DNA of 49,892 nucleotides from UMGS1387 sp045539625 (lineage in GTDB: Bacteria > Bacillota > Clostridia > Oscillospirales > CAG-382): contig JAZQFS010000122.1 in assembly GCA_045539625.1 (NCBI GenBank), forward strand, positions 1 through 49,892, written 5' to 3'. The number at the start of each line of letters is the position of its first letter. Within the stretch, counting starts at the first letter, position 1. The translations under genes were made by a program, and so were the position numbers. The notes below the pieces were generated by a model. The model did not search any database. It saw only the letters and a list, made by a program, of their open reading frames with translations, and was not told the DNA's origin. Positions 7,280 through 15,923 of this stretch are shown here, one piece after another.

Positions 7280-9517
7280 GTGCCAAAGAAGAAGATAAAA
7301 AAAGTTGAAGAACCTGAAATAGAAGCAGTTGTTACCGACCAGGGCATAACAGAGACCTTAAAGGTAAACTATATGCCCTATGCAATGAGTGTTATTATTT
7401 CAAGAGCAATTCCCGAAATTGACGGTTTTAAGCCGTCCCACAGAAAATTGCTTTATACCATGTACAAAATGGGGCTTATGCACGGCAACCTTACAAAGTC
7501 GTCAAACATTGTAGGTCAGACCATGCAATTAAATCCCCACGGAGATGGGGCAATTTACGAAACAATGGTGCGTCTTACCAAAGGTAACGAGGCTTTACTT
7601 CATCCTTTCATAGATTCAAAGGGCTCATTCGGTAAGGTGTATTCGGATATGGCTTTTGCGGCGGCAAGATATACCGAAGCAAAGCTTGATCCTTTCTGTG
7701 AATACATTTTTTCGGGTATTGACAAAGACGCCGTTGAAATGGTGGATAACTTTGACGGAACACAGAAGGAGCCCACGCTTTTGCCCACGGCTTTTCCAAA
7801 TATTCTTGTTTCGCCGAACAAAGGTATTGCTGTAGGTATGGCATCTGACTTTTGCTCCTTTAACTTAGGCGAGGTTTGTGATGCGGTTTGCGAATTTATC
7901 AAGGATCCCGATGTGGATTTGCTTGATATTATCAAAGCTCCCGACTTTACAACAGGCGGTTATCTTCTTTATGACAGAGCTCAGATGGAGGAAATTTACC
8001 GCACAGGACGCGGTTCCTTCAAAATCAGAAGTAAGTATTCTTACAACAAAAAGGATAATTGCATAGAAATTACCGAAATTCCCTATTCAACAAAGGTTGA
8101 AGCAATAATTGATAAAATTTCCGCACTTGCCAAGGAAGGTAAAGTAAAGGAAATAAGCGATGTAAGAGATGAAACGGGTATTGACGGTCTGAGACTTACA
8201 ATTGACTTAAAGAGAGGCGCAGACCATGAAAAGCTTATGAACCGCCTTCTCAAAAATACCACACTTGAAGATTCTTTCTCCTGCAATTTTAATGTTCTTA
8301 TAGCAGGTACACCGAAGACACTGGGTATACGTGAGATTATTGAAGAATGGACAGCTTGGAGAAGCGAATGTATAAAGAGAGAGCTGTACTTCAATCTTCA
8401 GAAAATGAAGGAAAAGCTTCACCTTCTCTTAGGTCTTAAGGAAATACTGGCTGATATTGACAAGGCTATTAAAATTATCCGCAAAACCGAAAAGGATAAG
8501 GACGTAATTCCCAACTTGATGAAGGGCTTCAACATTGATGAAATACAGGCAGAATATATTGCCGAAATCAAGTTGAGATACTTAAATAAAGAATATATCT
8601 TAAACAGACTTGAAGAAACAGATGAGCTTGAAAAGAAAATTGCCGATACCGAGGACACCTTGAAGAGCGAAAGAAAGGTAAGAGCAATTATTTCAAAGCA
8701 GCTTGGCGAAATTAAGAAAAAATACGCAAAGCCGAGAAAAACCGAAATTGTTTACGAGTTTGAAAGCACAGCATCAGATGAACCCGTTGTGCTTGATTAT
8801 CCCGTAAATGTGGTTATCACAAAGGAAGGCTACTTTAAAAAGATTCTTCCTCCCAAGAGCGACAAAGCAAAGGTAGAAGAACAAAAGCTCAAGGAAAATG
8901 ACAGTATTGTATATCAGGAGCTTGTGGCAAATGACTATGATCTTGTTGCCTTCAGCGATAAATGTCAGGTTTATAAAGCAAAGCTTGATGATTTCGATGA
9001 AATAAAACCGTCGGGACTGGGTGACTATATACCTGCAAAGCTTGGCTTTGATGCCGATGAAAATGTTGTAGCAATGACAGTTACAAAGGACTATAAGGGA
9101 AGTGTTGCACTGTTCTTTGAAAACGGTAAGGCTGTACTTATTCCTTTAAGCTGCTATGAAACAAAAACAAACCGCAAAAAGCTGACAAATGCTTACAGCT
9201 CAGACAGTAAGGCGGTGGGAATTTTCTTTGTTCCCGAAATAAAAACAAGAAGCGATAACAAGGACTTCTTCTTAACCTCCGACGGCGGAAAGGCAATGAT
9301 TGTAAGCTCCTCTATTCTTACACCAAAGGTAACAAGAACGTCAAGCGGTACAATCTGCTTTACTCTTAAAAAAGGACAAAAGATAGTCAAGGCAGCAGAA
9401 TTTATCGATGACGGCAGTGAAGAAAGAAAGGAAATCTTCAGCCGCTACAGAAAGACAAAGGTACCAAGTACAGGTACTACCGTTACAAGCGGAAAACAGC
9501 TTTCTTTCCTTAACTGA
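7280..9517 (+). CDS. parC: Type IIA topoisomerase subunit A (ParC-like)
   Basis: A 745-residue DNA breakage-reunion subunit. The catalytic tyrosine is in AAARYTEAK (Y131). The CAP/winged-helix domain carries KPSHRKLLYTM and NPHGDGAIYE. A tower, a coiled-coil segment (about 400-490) and a C-terminal beta-pinwheel-like region follow. No GyrA-box (QRRGGKG) is present and the chain is shorter than most GyrA proteins, so topoisomerase IV subunit A is the better call. The start is GTG at 7280, 48 bases after dnaN. No parE or gyrB lies beside it, which is unusual. At the position of E. coli GyrA Ser83 there is Gly90. Confidence 0.88.
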   Translation: MPKKKIKKVEEPEIEAVVTDQGITETLKVNYMPYAMSVIISRAIPEIDGFKPSHRKLLYTMYKMGLMHGNLTKSSNIVGQTMQLNPHGDGAIYETMVRLTKGNEALLHPFIDSKGSFGKVYSDMAFAAARYTEAKLDPFCEYIFSGIDKDAVEMVDNFDGTQKEPTLLPTAFPNILVSPNKGIAVGMASDFCSFNLGEVCDAVCEFIKDPDVDLLDIIKAPDFTTGGYLLYDRAQMEEIYRTGRGSFKIRSKYSYNKKDNCIEITEIPYSTKVEAIIDKISALAKEGKVKEISDVRDETGIDGLRLTIDLKRGADHEKLMNRLLKNTTLEDSFSCNFNVLIAGTPKTLGIREIIEEWTAWRSECIKRELYFNLQKMKEKLHLLLGLKEILADIDKAIKIIRKTEKDKDVIPNLMKGFNIDEIQAEYIAEIKLRYLNKEYILNRLEETDELEKKIADTEDTLKSERKVRAIISKQLGEIKKKYAKPRKTEIVYEFESTASDEPVVLDYPVNVVITKEGYFKKILPPKSDKAKVEEQKLKENDSIVYQELVANDYDLVAFSDKCQVYKAKLDDFDEIKPSGLGDYIPAKLGFDADENVVAMTVTKDYKGSVALFFENGKAVLIPLSCYETKTNRKKLTNAYSSDSKAVGIFFVPEIKTRSDNKDFFLTSDGGKAMIVSSSILTPKVTRTSSGTICFTLKKGQKIVKAAEFIDDGSEERKEIFSRYRKTKVPSTGTTVTSGKQLSFLN

Positions 9518-9527
9518 AAATATACAA

Positions 9528-9561
9528 AGAAAGCTTCGCCAAAATAAATGCGAGGCTTTCT
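9528..9561 (+). terminator. Hairpin between parC and dxr (weak terminator or attenuator)
   Basis: A 12-pair stem, AGAAAGCTTCGC against GCGAGGCTTTCT with one G-U. The following GTTTAATAAA is a poor U-run, so it may only reduce read-through. Confidence 0.45.
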
Positions 9562-9590
9562 GTTTAATAAAAATAAAGGACAGTGTGAAA

Positions 9591-10739
9591 ATGAATAAAA
9601 TTTCTGTTCTCGGCTCAACAGGTTCAATCGGAACACAGACGCTTGATGTTGCAAAGCATTTAGGTCTTGAGGTTGTTGCCATAACTGCAAATTCAAATGC
9701 GGATTTGCTGATAAAACAGTATTATGACGTAAAACCGCAATATATAGGCGTTACAGATAAAGCTGCGGCACAAAAAGTAAAGGAAGCTCTTTCAGGTGAA
9801 AATGTGGTGGTCATTGACGGCGAAAACAGTGCGAAAACTATTGCATCACTTGATGAGCCTGATACGGTTGTAAATGCAATTATCGGTTTTGCAGGACTTT
9901 TGCCCACCCTTTGTGCCATTGAAAAAGGTAAAAATATAGCTCTTGCAAATAAAGAGACTCTTGTTTCGGCAGGAAGGCTTGTTATGGATAAGGCAAGAGA
10001 AAAAAATGTGCCTGTTATTCCCATTGACAGCGAGCATTGTGCCCTTCATCAGTGTCTCAGAAGCTGTAAACATTCAGAGGTAGACAGACTTATAATCACA
10101 GCCTCGGGCGGACCGTTTTTCGGATATACCAAAGAACAGCTTCGTGATGTAACAAAGGAACAGGCACTTAAGCACCCAAATTGGAGTATGGGAAAAGGCA
10201 TTACAATTTACAGCTCAACCCTTGTAAACAAAGGTCTTGAAATGATTGAAGCCATGCATCTTTTTGATTTTCCCATGGAAAAGATAGATGTTATTGTCAA
10301 CCGAGAAAGTATAATTCATTCCATGGTTGAAACGGTGGACGGTTCTGTTATGGCACAGCTTGGTGCTTCGGATATGAGACTTTGCATACAGTATGCCCTT
10401 ACCTATCCCGAAAGAGTTGCGGGTATAAGTAAAAAGCTTGACCTTACACAGGTTGGAAAGCTTACGTTTTTTGACGTTGACCATGAGACTTTTCCGTCAA
10501 TAAAGCTTGCAAAAAGAGCAGTAAACTACGGCGATATCGGCACTTGCGTATATAATGCTTCAAACGAAGAATGTGTAAATCTGTTTTTGCAGGATAAAAT
10601 AAAGTATACCGATATCTTTGATATTATGGAAAATTGCACCGAACACTTTAAAAACGGTAATACAGACAGCCCGACAATAGAAGATATAGTTGAGGCTGAT
10701 AAACAGGCAAAAGTTTATTGCCGTGAGAAAGCTAAATAA
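9591..10739 (+). CDS. dxr: 1-deoxy-D-xylulose-5-phosphate reductoisomerase
   Basis: DXR converts 1-deoxyxylulose 5-phosphate to methylerythritol 4-phosphate with NADPH, the second step of the non-mevalonate isoprenoid pathway. The 382-residue protein has the NADPH loop GSTGSIGTQTLDV at its start, NKETLV (around residue 124), and the metal-binding segment PIDSEHCALHQCL, in which Asp and Glu bind the divalent metal. The open frame continues upstream into parC. ATG at 9591 is chosen because the GSTGSIG fold starts right after it and AAGGA lies ten bases before. The usual order with cdsA and rseP is not seen. Confidence 0.95.
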   Translation: MNKISVLGSTGSIGTQTLDVAKHLGLEVVAITANSNADLLIKQYYDVKPQYIGVTDKAAAQKVKEALSGENVVVIDGENSAKTIASLDEPDTVVNAIIGFAGLLPTLCAIEKGKNIALANKETLVSAGRLVMDKAREKNVPVIPIDSEHCALHQCLRSCKHSEVDRLIITASGGPFFGYTKEQLRDVTKEQALKHPNWSMGKGITIYSSTLVNKGLEMIEAMHLFDFPMEKIDVIVNRESIIHSMVETVDGSVMAQLGASDMRLCIQYALTYPERVAGISKKLDLTQVGKLTFFDVDHETFPSIKLAKRAVNYGDIGTCVYNASNEECVNLFLQDKIKYTDIFDIMENCTEHFKNGNTDSPTIEDIVEADKQAKVYCREKAK

Positions 10740-10917
10740 CCGGTACTAAACCAAAAGCTTAAAATTGGAAAAGGACAACCAAAAATCGCCCCGGCAGAAA
10801 ATATCAACCCGAAATAATTTTCCAACGGCGACAGCCAAAATAAAGTTCTTGCGGAGCTTCTTTCAAGAGGCGACCGTACCCCTACCTGACATAAAACTAA
10901 CCAAAAAGAGTGATGAT

Positions 10918-13455
10918 ATGAAAAAACTTTTATGTGTAGACGGAAACAGCTTGCTTAACCGTGCGTTTTACGGCGTAAAGCCGTTAACCACAAGAGACGG
11001 TAAAAATACAAATGCCACCTTCGGTTTTATAAAGATGCTTCACAATCATCTTGAAAGTGTAAAGCCCGATTATGCGGCAATTGCTTTTGACTTGAAAAAA
11101 CCTACCTTCAGGCACGAAAAGTATGACTTTTATAAAGCCACAAGAAAAGGTATGCCCTCAGAGCTTGCCGAACAGCTTGACGATTCAAAAAAGGCGGCAC
11201 AGCTTCTTGGTTTTCATATGATTACCGTGGAAGGCTTTGAAGCGGACGATATTCTGGGCACACTTTCCCAATACGGTAAAGAAGATATACAGGTATACCT
11301 ATTAACGGGAGACCGTGATTCCTATCAGCTTGTAAACGAAAACGTAACGGTGCTGTACCTTTCCACAAAAGAGACGCTTCCCATCGACGAAAAGGCAGTT
11401 GATGAAAAGTACGGCGTAAAGCCCCGAAGCCTTATAGAAGTAAAGGCTCTTATGGGAGACACAAGCGATAACATTCCCGGTGTTAAGGGTATTGGCGAAA
11501 AGACGGCAATAGACCTTGTAAAGCGGTTTGAAACTGTGGAAAACCTGTATAACAGTCTTGATAATGCAGAAGGTATTTCAAAGGGTGTGCTTGAAAAGCT
11601 GAGAGCGGACAAGGAAATGGCGTTTGCAAGCAGATTCCTTGCTGAAATCGTTAAGAATGTACCTCTTGGAGTAACTCTCGATGAGCTTGAGTACCACGGT
11701 ACGGATAACGCAGGGCTTTTGGAGCTTTGCGAAAGCCTCGAGCTTGAATCAATTATCAAGAGTATGAATCTGCGTCAGGCTGAAATGACGGTGTGCAGTG
11801 AACACGTGTGCTTTACGTATACAGGTATACAAACCGTGTCACAAGTGCCTTATAATGACTTTGCTTTGTATTTTGATGAAGACAGCATTTATATTTCGGC
11901 ACAGGACACAAAGAATTTTGTTTTACCGTGTAACGAAGAAAATCTAAAAGAGGTATTCTGCTCACAGGATAAGAATGTTGTTGTACACGATGTAAAGAGC
12001 ATAATGAAAGCCTTACGCAGGTACGGAATTGACAGCATATCAAGTAAGTACTACGATGTTATGCTCGCTTCATATGTTGTTGATCCAAGCTCGGTGGTAA
12101 ACGAGGATAACCTTGTCAGTGCCTACGGTACAAGCGGGGTAAATCTTGAAGACAAAGTTCAGAAGGGCTTGCTTTGTGCTTCGAACATTGGAAAGCTTAA
12201 GGACGAGCTTGATGTAAAAATAAAAAATAACGGTCAGGAATATTTGCTGTATGAAGTGGAATTTCCTCTTGCTCTTATTCTTGAGGATATGGAAAACGAG
12301 GGCTTCAGAATCAATAAGGAAGCGCTTGAAAGCTACGGCAGAGAGCTTGATGAGAGAATAAATGCAAGACAGAAGGACATATATGAGCTTGCAGGCTGCG
12401 AGTTTAATATCAATTCTCCCAAGCAGCTTGGCGAGGTTCTGTTTGAAAAGATGATGCTTCCTCCCGTAAAAAAGACAAAAAGCGGTTATTCCACCGATGC
12501 CGAAAGTCTTGAAAAGCTGAGAGCGGTAAGCCCGATTATTGATGAAATTCTTGAATACAGAACTGTGTCAAAGCTTAAAAGCACTTATGCCGACGGTCTT
12601 CTCAAAGCTCTTGGAGACGACGGAAGACTTCACACGAATTTTAAACAGGCGTTTACGTTGACAGGCAGATTATCAAGCGCTGAGCCCAATTTGCAGAACA
12701 TTCCTATCCGTACGGTTGAGGGAAGAGAAATACGTAAGGTATTTATTCCCGATGAAGGCAAAGTGCTGATAGATGCCGACTATTCACAGATTGAGCTGAG
12801 AGTTATGGCGGCAATTTCAGGCGATGAAAATATGCTGAGAACTTACCGTGAAGGAAAAGACATTCATACCATGACGGCAAGTCAGGTGTTTGATGTAGCT
12901 CCCGATGCAGTTACGGGAGAGATGCGTAAAAAGGCGAAGGCGATAAATTTCGGTATAATTTACGGCATCAGCGATTTTTCTCTTGCAGGCGATATGAAGG
13001 TTACCAAAAAGGAAGCCTCCGAATATATCAGGCGCTACTTTGAAAAGTATCCTGCTGTCAAGGCTTACCTTGACTCTGTTAAGGAAAAGGCAAAAGAGGA
13101 CGGTTTTGTTACCACCTTCTTTGCAAGAAGAAGATATATTCCCGAGCTTGCAAGCAGAATATTTATGCAGAGAGCCTTTGGTGAAAGAGTTGCCATGAAT
13201 GCACCCATACAGGGTACGGCGGCGGACATTATCAAAATAGCAATGGTACGTGTTTACAATGCTCTGAAGCAGGAAAAGCTTGATGCAAAGCTTATTCTTC
13301 AGGTTCACGACGAATTGATTCTTGAATGCAGCGAAAAGGATGCTGATAAAGCGAAAATACTGCTTGAAAGAGAAATGAGCCGTGACACGGGACTTGATGT
13401 GCACTTTGAAGTTGCGGCTGAAACAGGTAAGAATTGGGAAGAATGTCACGGTTAA
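10918..13455 (+). CDS. polA: DNA polymerase I
   Basis: An 845-residue family A polymerase for gap filling and primer removal. Residues 1 to about 290 are the 5'-nuclease (FEADDILGT, TGDRDSYQLV, GDTSDNIPGV). The middle domain has lost the DxE metal ligands of the 3'-5' exonuclease, so no proofreading is expected. The polymerase part shows motif A (DADYSQIELRV), motif B (KKAKAINFGIIYG) and motif C (QVHDELILE). The frame is open further upstream, but that extension does not look like polA; ATG at 10918 gives MKKLLCVDGNSL, the normal start. The 178 bases before it show no gene. Confidence 0.95.
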   Translation: MKKLLCVDGNSLLNRAFYGVKPLTTRDGKNTNATFGFIKMLHNHLESVKPDYAAIAFDLKKPTFRHEKYDFYKATRKGMPSELAEQLDDSKKAAQLLGFHMITVEGFEADDILGTLSQYGKEDIQVYLLTGDRDSYQLVNENVTVLYLSTKETLPIDEKAVDEKYGVKPRSLIEVKALMGDTSDNIPGVKGIGEKTAIDLVKRFETVENLYNSLDNAEGISKGVLEKLRADKEMAFASRFLAEIVKNVPLGVTLDELEYHGTDNAGLLELCESLELESIIKSMNLRQAEMTVCSEHVCFTYTGIQTVSQVPYNDFALYFDEDSIYISAQDTKNFVLPCNEENLKEVFCSQDKNVVVHDVKSIMKALRRYGIDSISSKYYDVMLASYVVDPSSVVNEDNLVSAYGTSGVNLEDKVQKGLLCASNIGKLKDELDVKIKNNGQEYLLYEVEFPLALILEDMENEGFRINKEALESYGRELDERINARQKDIYELAGCEFNINSPKQLGEVLFEKMMLPPVKKTKSGYSTDAESLEKLRAVSPIIDEILEYRTVSKLKSTYADGLLKALGDDGRLHTNFKQAFTLTGRLSSAEPNLQNIPIRTVEGREIRKVFIPDEGKVLIDADYSQIELRVMAAISGDENMLRTYREGKDIHTMTASQVFDVAPDAVTGEMRKKAKAINFGIIYGISDFSLAGDMKVTKKEASEYIRRYFEKYPAVKAYLDSVKEKAKEDGFVTTFFARRRYIPELASRIFMQRAFGERVAMNAPIQGTAADIIKIAMVRVYNALKQEKLDAKLILQVHDELILECSEKDADKAKILLEREMSRDTGLDVHFEVAAETGKNWEECHG

Positions 13456-13520
13456 TTCGGCACAAAACACAAAAATTGTTCCGATTTATTGTGAAAAGTG
13501 CAACAATATAAAAATTGCTA

Positions 13521-13549
13521 TTGAAATTTAAATTAATTTGTGATATAGT
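13521..13549 (+). promoter_or_regulatory. Sigma-A promoter for the lipoprotein gene
   Basis: TTGAAA and TATAGT with a 17-base spacer, 47 bases before the start codon. Confidence 0.65.
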
Positions 13550-13595
13550 TTTAATGTTAAAGTATTGAAATTTTCGGCAGATAAGGAGTTTTATT

Positions 13596-14636
13596 ATGAA
13601 AAAGATATTTGCATCGATGCTTTGTCTTGGTCTTGCAGGTGCGGTTGTTCTCTCGGCTTGCGGCAAGAAGGCAGTTAAAAAGGAAAATGAAGAGGTTGTT
13701 GTGGAAAACGAAGTTGTTGAGGAAACAGTTACAATCGAAGTTCCTTCTTCACAGCTTGACTATGAGTTTGAAATCAATACCTTTGATATGACAGCAAAGA
13801 TTACGGCATACCTGGGAGAAGATTCCGAAGTTATCGTTCCCGATACAATTACCGATCCTGTATACGGTGATGTTGTTCCCGTTACGGTAATCGGTACATA
13901 TGCTTTTGCCGAGAACGAAGCAATTGAAGCGGTTGCTCTTCCCGAAACAGTAACCGATATTGAAAAGGGTGCTTTCCAGAGCTGTCCCAATCTTTGTGCA
14001 GTTTCTCTTCCTGCATCACTCGAAGTAATCGAAGCAAATGCTTTCTATAACTCCAATAAAATTGATAAGCTGGGTATGCTTCCCTATCCTGTAGCTGTTG
14101 CAGAAGAGGTTGAAGAAACACAAGAAACAGCCGAAGGCGAAGAAGCAGCTGAAGAAGCAGTGGAAGAAGAAAAAGCTCCTCTTTACGATGCAATCGGAAA
14201 TGAATTTCCCTCTACCGTATCGGAAATCGGCTTTATGGCATTCTCTTCACAGCTTAACGAAATTGCTTGGTACAGTGCACTTAAGGATACAGCAGTAGTT
14301 GTAGGCGACGGAATTCTTCTTAAGTATAACGGAAACGGCGACTATACTCTTACACAGGATATCAAGAGCGTTGCATACTATGCATTTTCAAATGTGGGCG
14401 CAGTTAAGATTACTGTTGAAAACGGCGAGCTTGAGCTTGACGACAATGCAGTATTTATGAGCGATAAGGCTCTTACCTTCTCCGTTCCCGAAGGAGCAGA
14501 GGATCTTGCTTCGGCAGTTAAGGCAAACGGTGCTCTTTATGAATTCTATGAAGTAGAAGTTCCCGAAGAGGAAGCAGCAGAAACAGAAGAAACAGCCGAA
14601 GGCGAAGAAGCAGCTACAGAAGAAGTTGCTGAATAA
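13596..14636 (+). CDS. Leucine-rich-repeat lipoprotein of unknown function
   Basis: A 346-residue exported lipoprotein. The signal peptide ends in the lipobox LSAC, with the lipidated cysteine at residue 22. Residues about 95-155 contain repeats of the type YAFAENEAIEAVALPETVTDIEKGAF, as in BspA-type leucine-rich repeats. Two acidic, Glu/Ala-rich stretches interrupt and end the protein; both encode ETAEGEEAA with identical DNA, so they look like a duplicated segment. It is expected on the outer face of the membrane. No enzyme motif is visible. A surface-binding or spacer role is only a guess. It has its own promoter and terminator. Confidence 0.75.
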   Translation: MKKIFASMLCLGLAGAVVLSACGKKAVKKENEEVVVENEVVEETVTIEVPSSQLDYEFEINTFDMTAKITAYLGEDSEVIVPDTITDPVYGDVVPVTVIGTYAFAENEAIEAVALPETVTDIEKGAFQSCPNLCAVSLPASLEVIEANAFYNSNKIDKLGMLPYPVAVAEEVEETQETAEGEEAAEEAVEEEKAPLYDAIGNEFPSTVSEIGFMAFSSQLNEIAWYSALKDTAVVVGDGILLKYNGNGDYTLTQDIKSVAYYAFSNVGAVKITVENGELELDDNAVFMSDKALTFSVPEGAEDLASAVKANGALYEFYEVEVPEEEAAETEETAEGEEAATEEVAE

Positions 14637-14664
14637 GTAAATCGTTTAAATCAACATTCATTAC

Positions 14665-14698
14665 GAAAAGAGTTGCACCTGCAGCTCTTTTCTTTTTT
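14665..14698 (+). terminator. Rho-independent terminator after the lipoprotein gene
   Basis: A GAAAAGAG/CTCTTTTC stem, extended inside by TGC/GCA, followed by TTTTTT. Confidence 0.8.
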
Positions 14699-14769
14699 GC
14701 TGTCATTTGGGCATAAAACTTATAAAAAGGAGAAAACTATCAAAAACACTAACAGAAAAGGAAAAAGTA

Positions 14770-15420
14770 ATGGTAAAAACGGTTGTCAGAATTACGGTAA
14801 TGTATCTGTCAAGCATTGTAATAATGCGGCTTGCAGGAAAAAAAGAGGTCAGCCAGCTTGAGCTAAGCGAGCTTGTAACCTCCTTTATGGTGTCGGAAAT
14901 TGCCTGTATGCCCATAACAGATCCCGAAGTGCCGCTGTATGAGGCGGTTGTTTTTTCTGTAACGGTGGTAGCAATTAACTATATTATTTCAAAGTTAAGC
15001 ATCAGGATTCCCGTTGTGAAGCACGTAATCGCAGGAAAGCCTGAATTTCTGGTGGTAAAAGGCAAAATTGACAAAAATGCAATGTATAAGGCACAGGTAA
15101 CACTTTCCGAGCTTGTCAGTGCAATGAGAAAGGAAGGAGTTGCCTCTTTGGATAAAATAAATTATGCCGTCCTTGAGCCGGACGGCAATATAAGTATTAT
15201 TCCTTTTCGGGATTTGCCGTCTCAGGAGGAGGCAGAAAACAAAAACGGTCTGCAGCATATGCTTGTCATTGACGGAAGAATAAACAAATCCGAGCTTGAA
15301 ATGTTCGGATATTCCGAAAAATGGTTGTTGAAAAGACTGAATGCTCACGGCAAAAACAATGTCAAAGAGGTTTTCTTTTTCGGGGTTGACGATATGGGTA
15401 ATGAGGTAATACTGGATTGA
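14770..15420 (+). CDS. YetF-type DUF421 membrane protein
   Basis: A 216-residue protein with N-terminal membrane helices (about 8-28, 38-56 and 58-80) and a cytoplasmic domain of about 130 residues. The sequence RLAGKKEVSQLELSELV and the later GKIDKNAMYKAQVTLSEL match the DUF421 family. In Bacillus such proteins (YetF, YrbG, YkjA) sit in the membrane, and some affect spore or stress behaviour. No reaction is known. The ATG at 14770 is favoured over an upstream one in the same frame because AAAAGG precedes it and because the upstream extension is only a charged tract. Confidence 0.8.
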   Translation: MVKTVVRITVMYLSSIVIMRLAGKKEVSQLELSELVTSFMVSEIACMPITDPEVPLYEAVVFSVTVVAINYIISKLSIRIPVVKHVIAGKPEFLVVKGKIDKNAMYKAQVTLSELVSAMRKEGVASLDKINYAVLEPDGNISIIPFRDLPSQEEAENKNGLQHMLVIDGRINKSELEMFGYSEKWLLKRLNAHGKNNVKEVFFFGVDDMGNEVILD

Positions 15421-15455
15421 AGGTTTTCTCTTTTAAGTTATTATGAAAAGGTAAA

Positions 15456-15486
15456 ACAAAAATGGTATGGAAAAAATCCATACCAT
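15456..15486 (-). terminator. Rho-independent terminator after rpsT
   Basis: A perfect ten-pair stem, ATGGTATGGA/TCCATACCAT, with U-rich sequence after it only on the minus strand. Confidence 0.85.
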
Positions 15487-15511
15487 AGTTGTAATAAACT
15501 AAAATTTCAAA

Positions 15512-15775
15512 TTAGTTCATAGCGTTGAGCTTAACAGTAAACTGGCTCTTTTTTCTTGCAACTGCATTGATGTGCATTGTGCCCTTTGCAGCAGCCTTGT
15601 CAAGCTTGCTTACAGCTACCTTGTATGCTTCAGCAGCAACAGCCTTATCGCCTGCAGCTACAGCCTGCTCAAACTTCTTAAGAGCTGTCTTAAGATTTGT
15701 CTTGAACATCTGGTTCTGTAATGCCTTTGTTGCGGTAACCTTTACACGCTTCTTAGCGGACTTAATGTTCGGCAA
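15512..15775 (-). CDS. rpsT: 30S ribosomal protein S20
   Basis: An 87-residue Lys/Ala-rich protein of the small ribosomal subunit, beginning (M)PNIKSAKKRVKV and ending KSQFTVKLNAMN, as S20 does. The start codon is TTG at 15775. A strong GGAGGTG lies just upstream at the right distance, and the longer open frame in front does not resemble S20. It is transcribed away from gpr. The divergent rpsT-gpr arrangement, followed by spoIIP, is also found in Bacillus. S20 with a TTG start is well known in other bacteria, where it limits expression. Confidence 0.95.
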   Translation of the reverse strand: MPNIKSAKKRVKVTATKALQNQMFKTNLKTALKKFEQAVAAGDKAVAAEAYKVAVSKLDKAAAKGTMHINAVARKKSQFTVKLNAMN

Positions 15776-15834
15776 AGTGTTCACCTCCCTGTTTTTGTGT
15801 ACCGACAGGCACACTAATACATTTATTCTAACGT

Positions 15835-15863
15835 ATTGTAACACGTTTTTTTTAAAAATACAA
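15835..15863 (-). promoter_or_regulatory. Probable promoter of rpsT
   Basis: On the minus strand TTGTAT and TACAAT lie 17 bases apart, 60 bases before the rpsT start. Confidence 0.55.
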
Positions 15864-15923
15864 TAGTTTATAAAGATTTTTAACAACTTTTTCAATATTT
15901 ACGTAAAGGAGAAGCAAATATAT

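Noticed and set aside
7280..9517. DNA gyrase subunit A
   Set aside because: No GyrA box (QRRGGKG) is found in the C-terminal domain and the protein is short, so a ParC-like subunit is favoured despite the position next to dnaN.
9408..9590. N-terminal extension of the DXR frame
   Set aside because: It overlaps the end of parC and the hairpin at 9528; the conserved N terminus begins at the ATG at 9591.
10765..10917. N-terminal extension of the PolA frame
   Set aside because: It starts without a ribosome site and the peptide has no similarity to the polymerase start. GGCGACCGTACCCCTAC in this stretch resembles part of a dispersed repeat but was too short to call.
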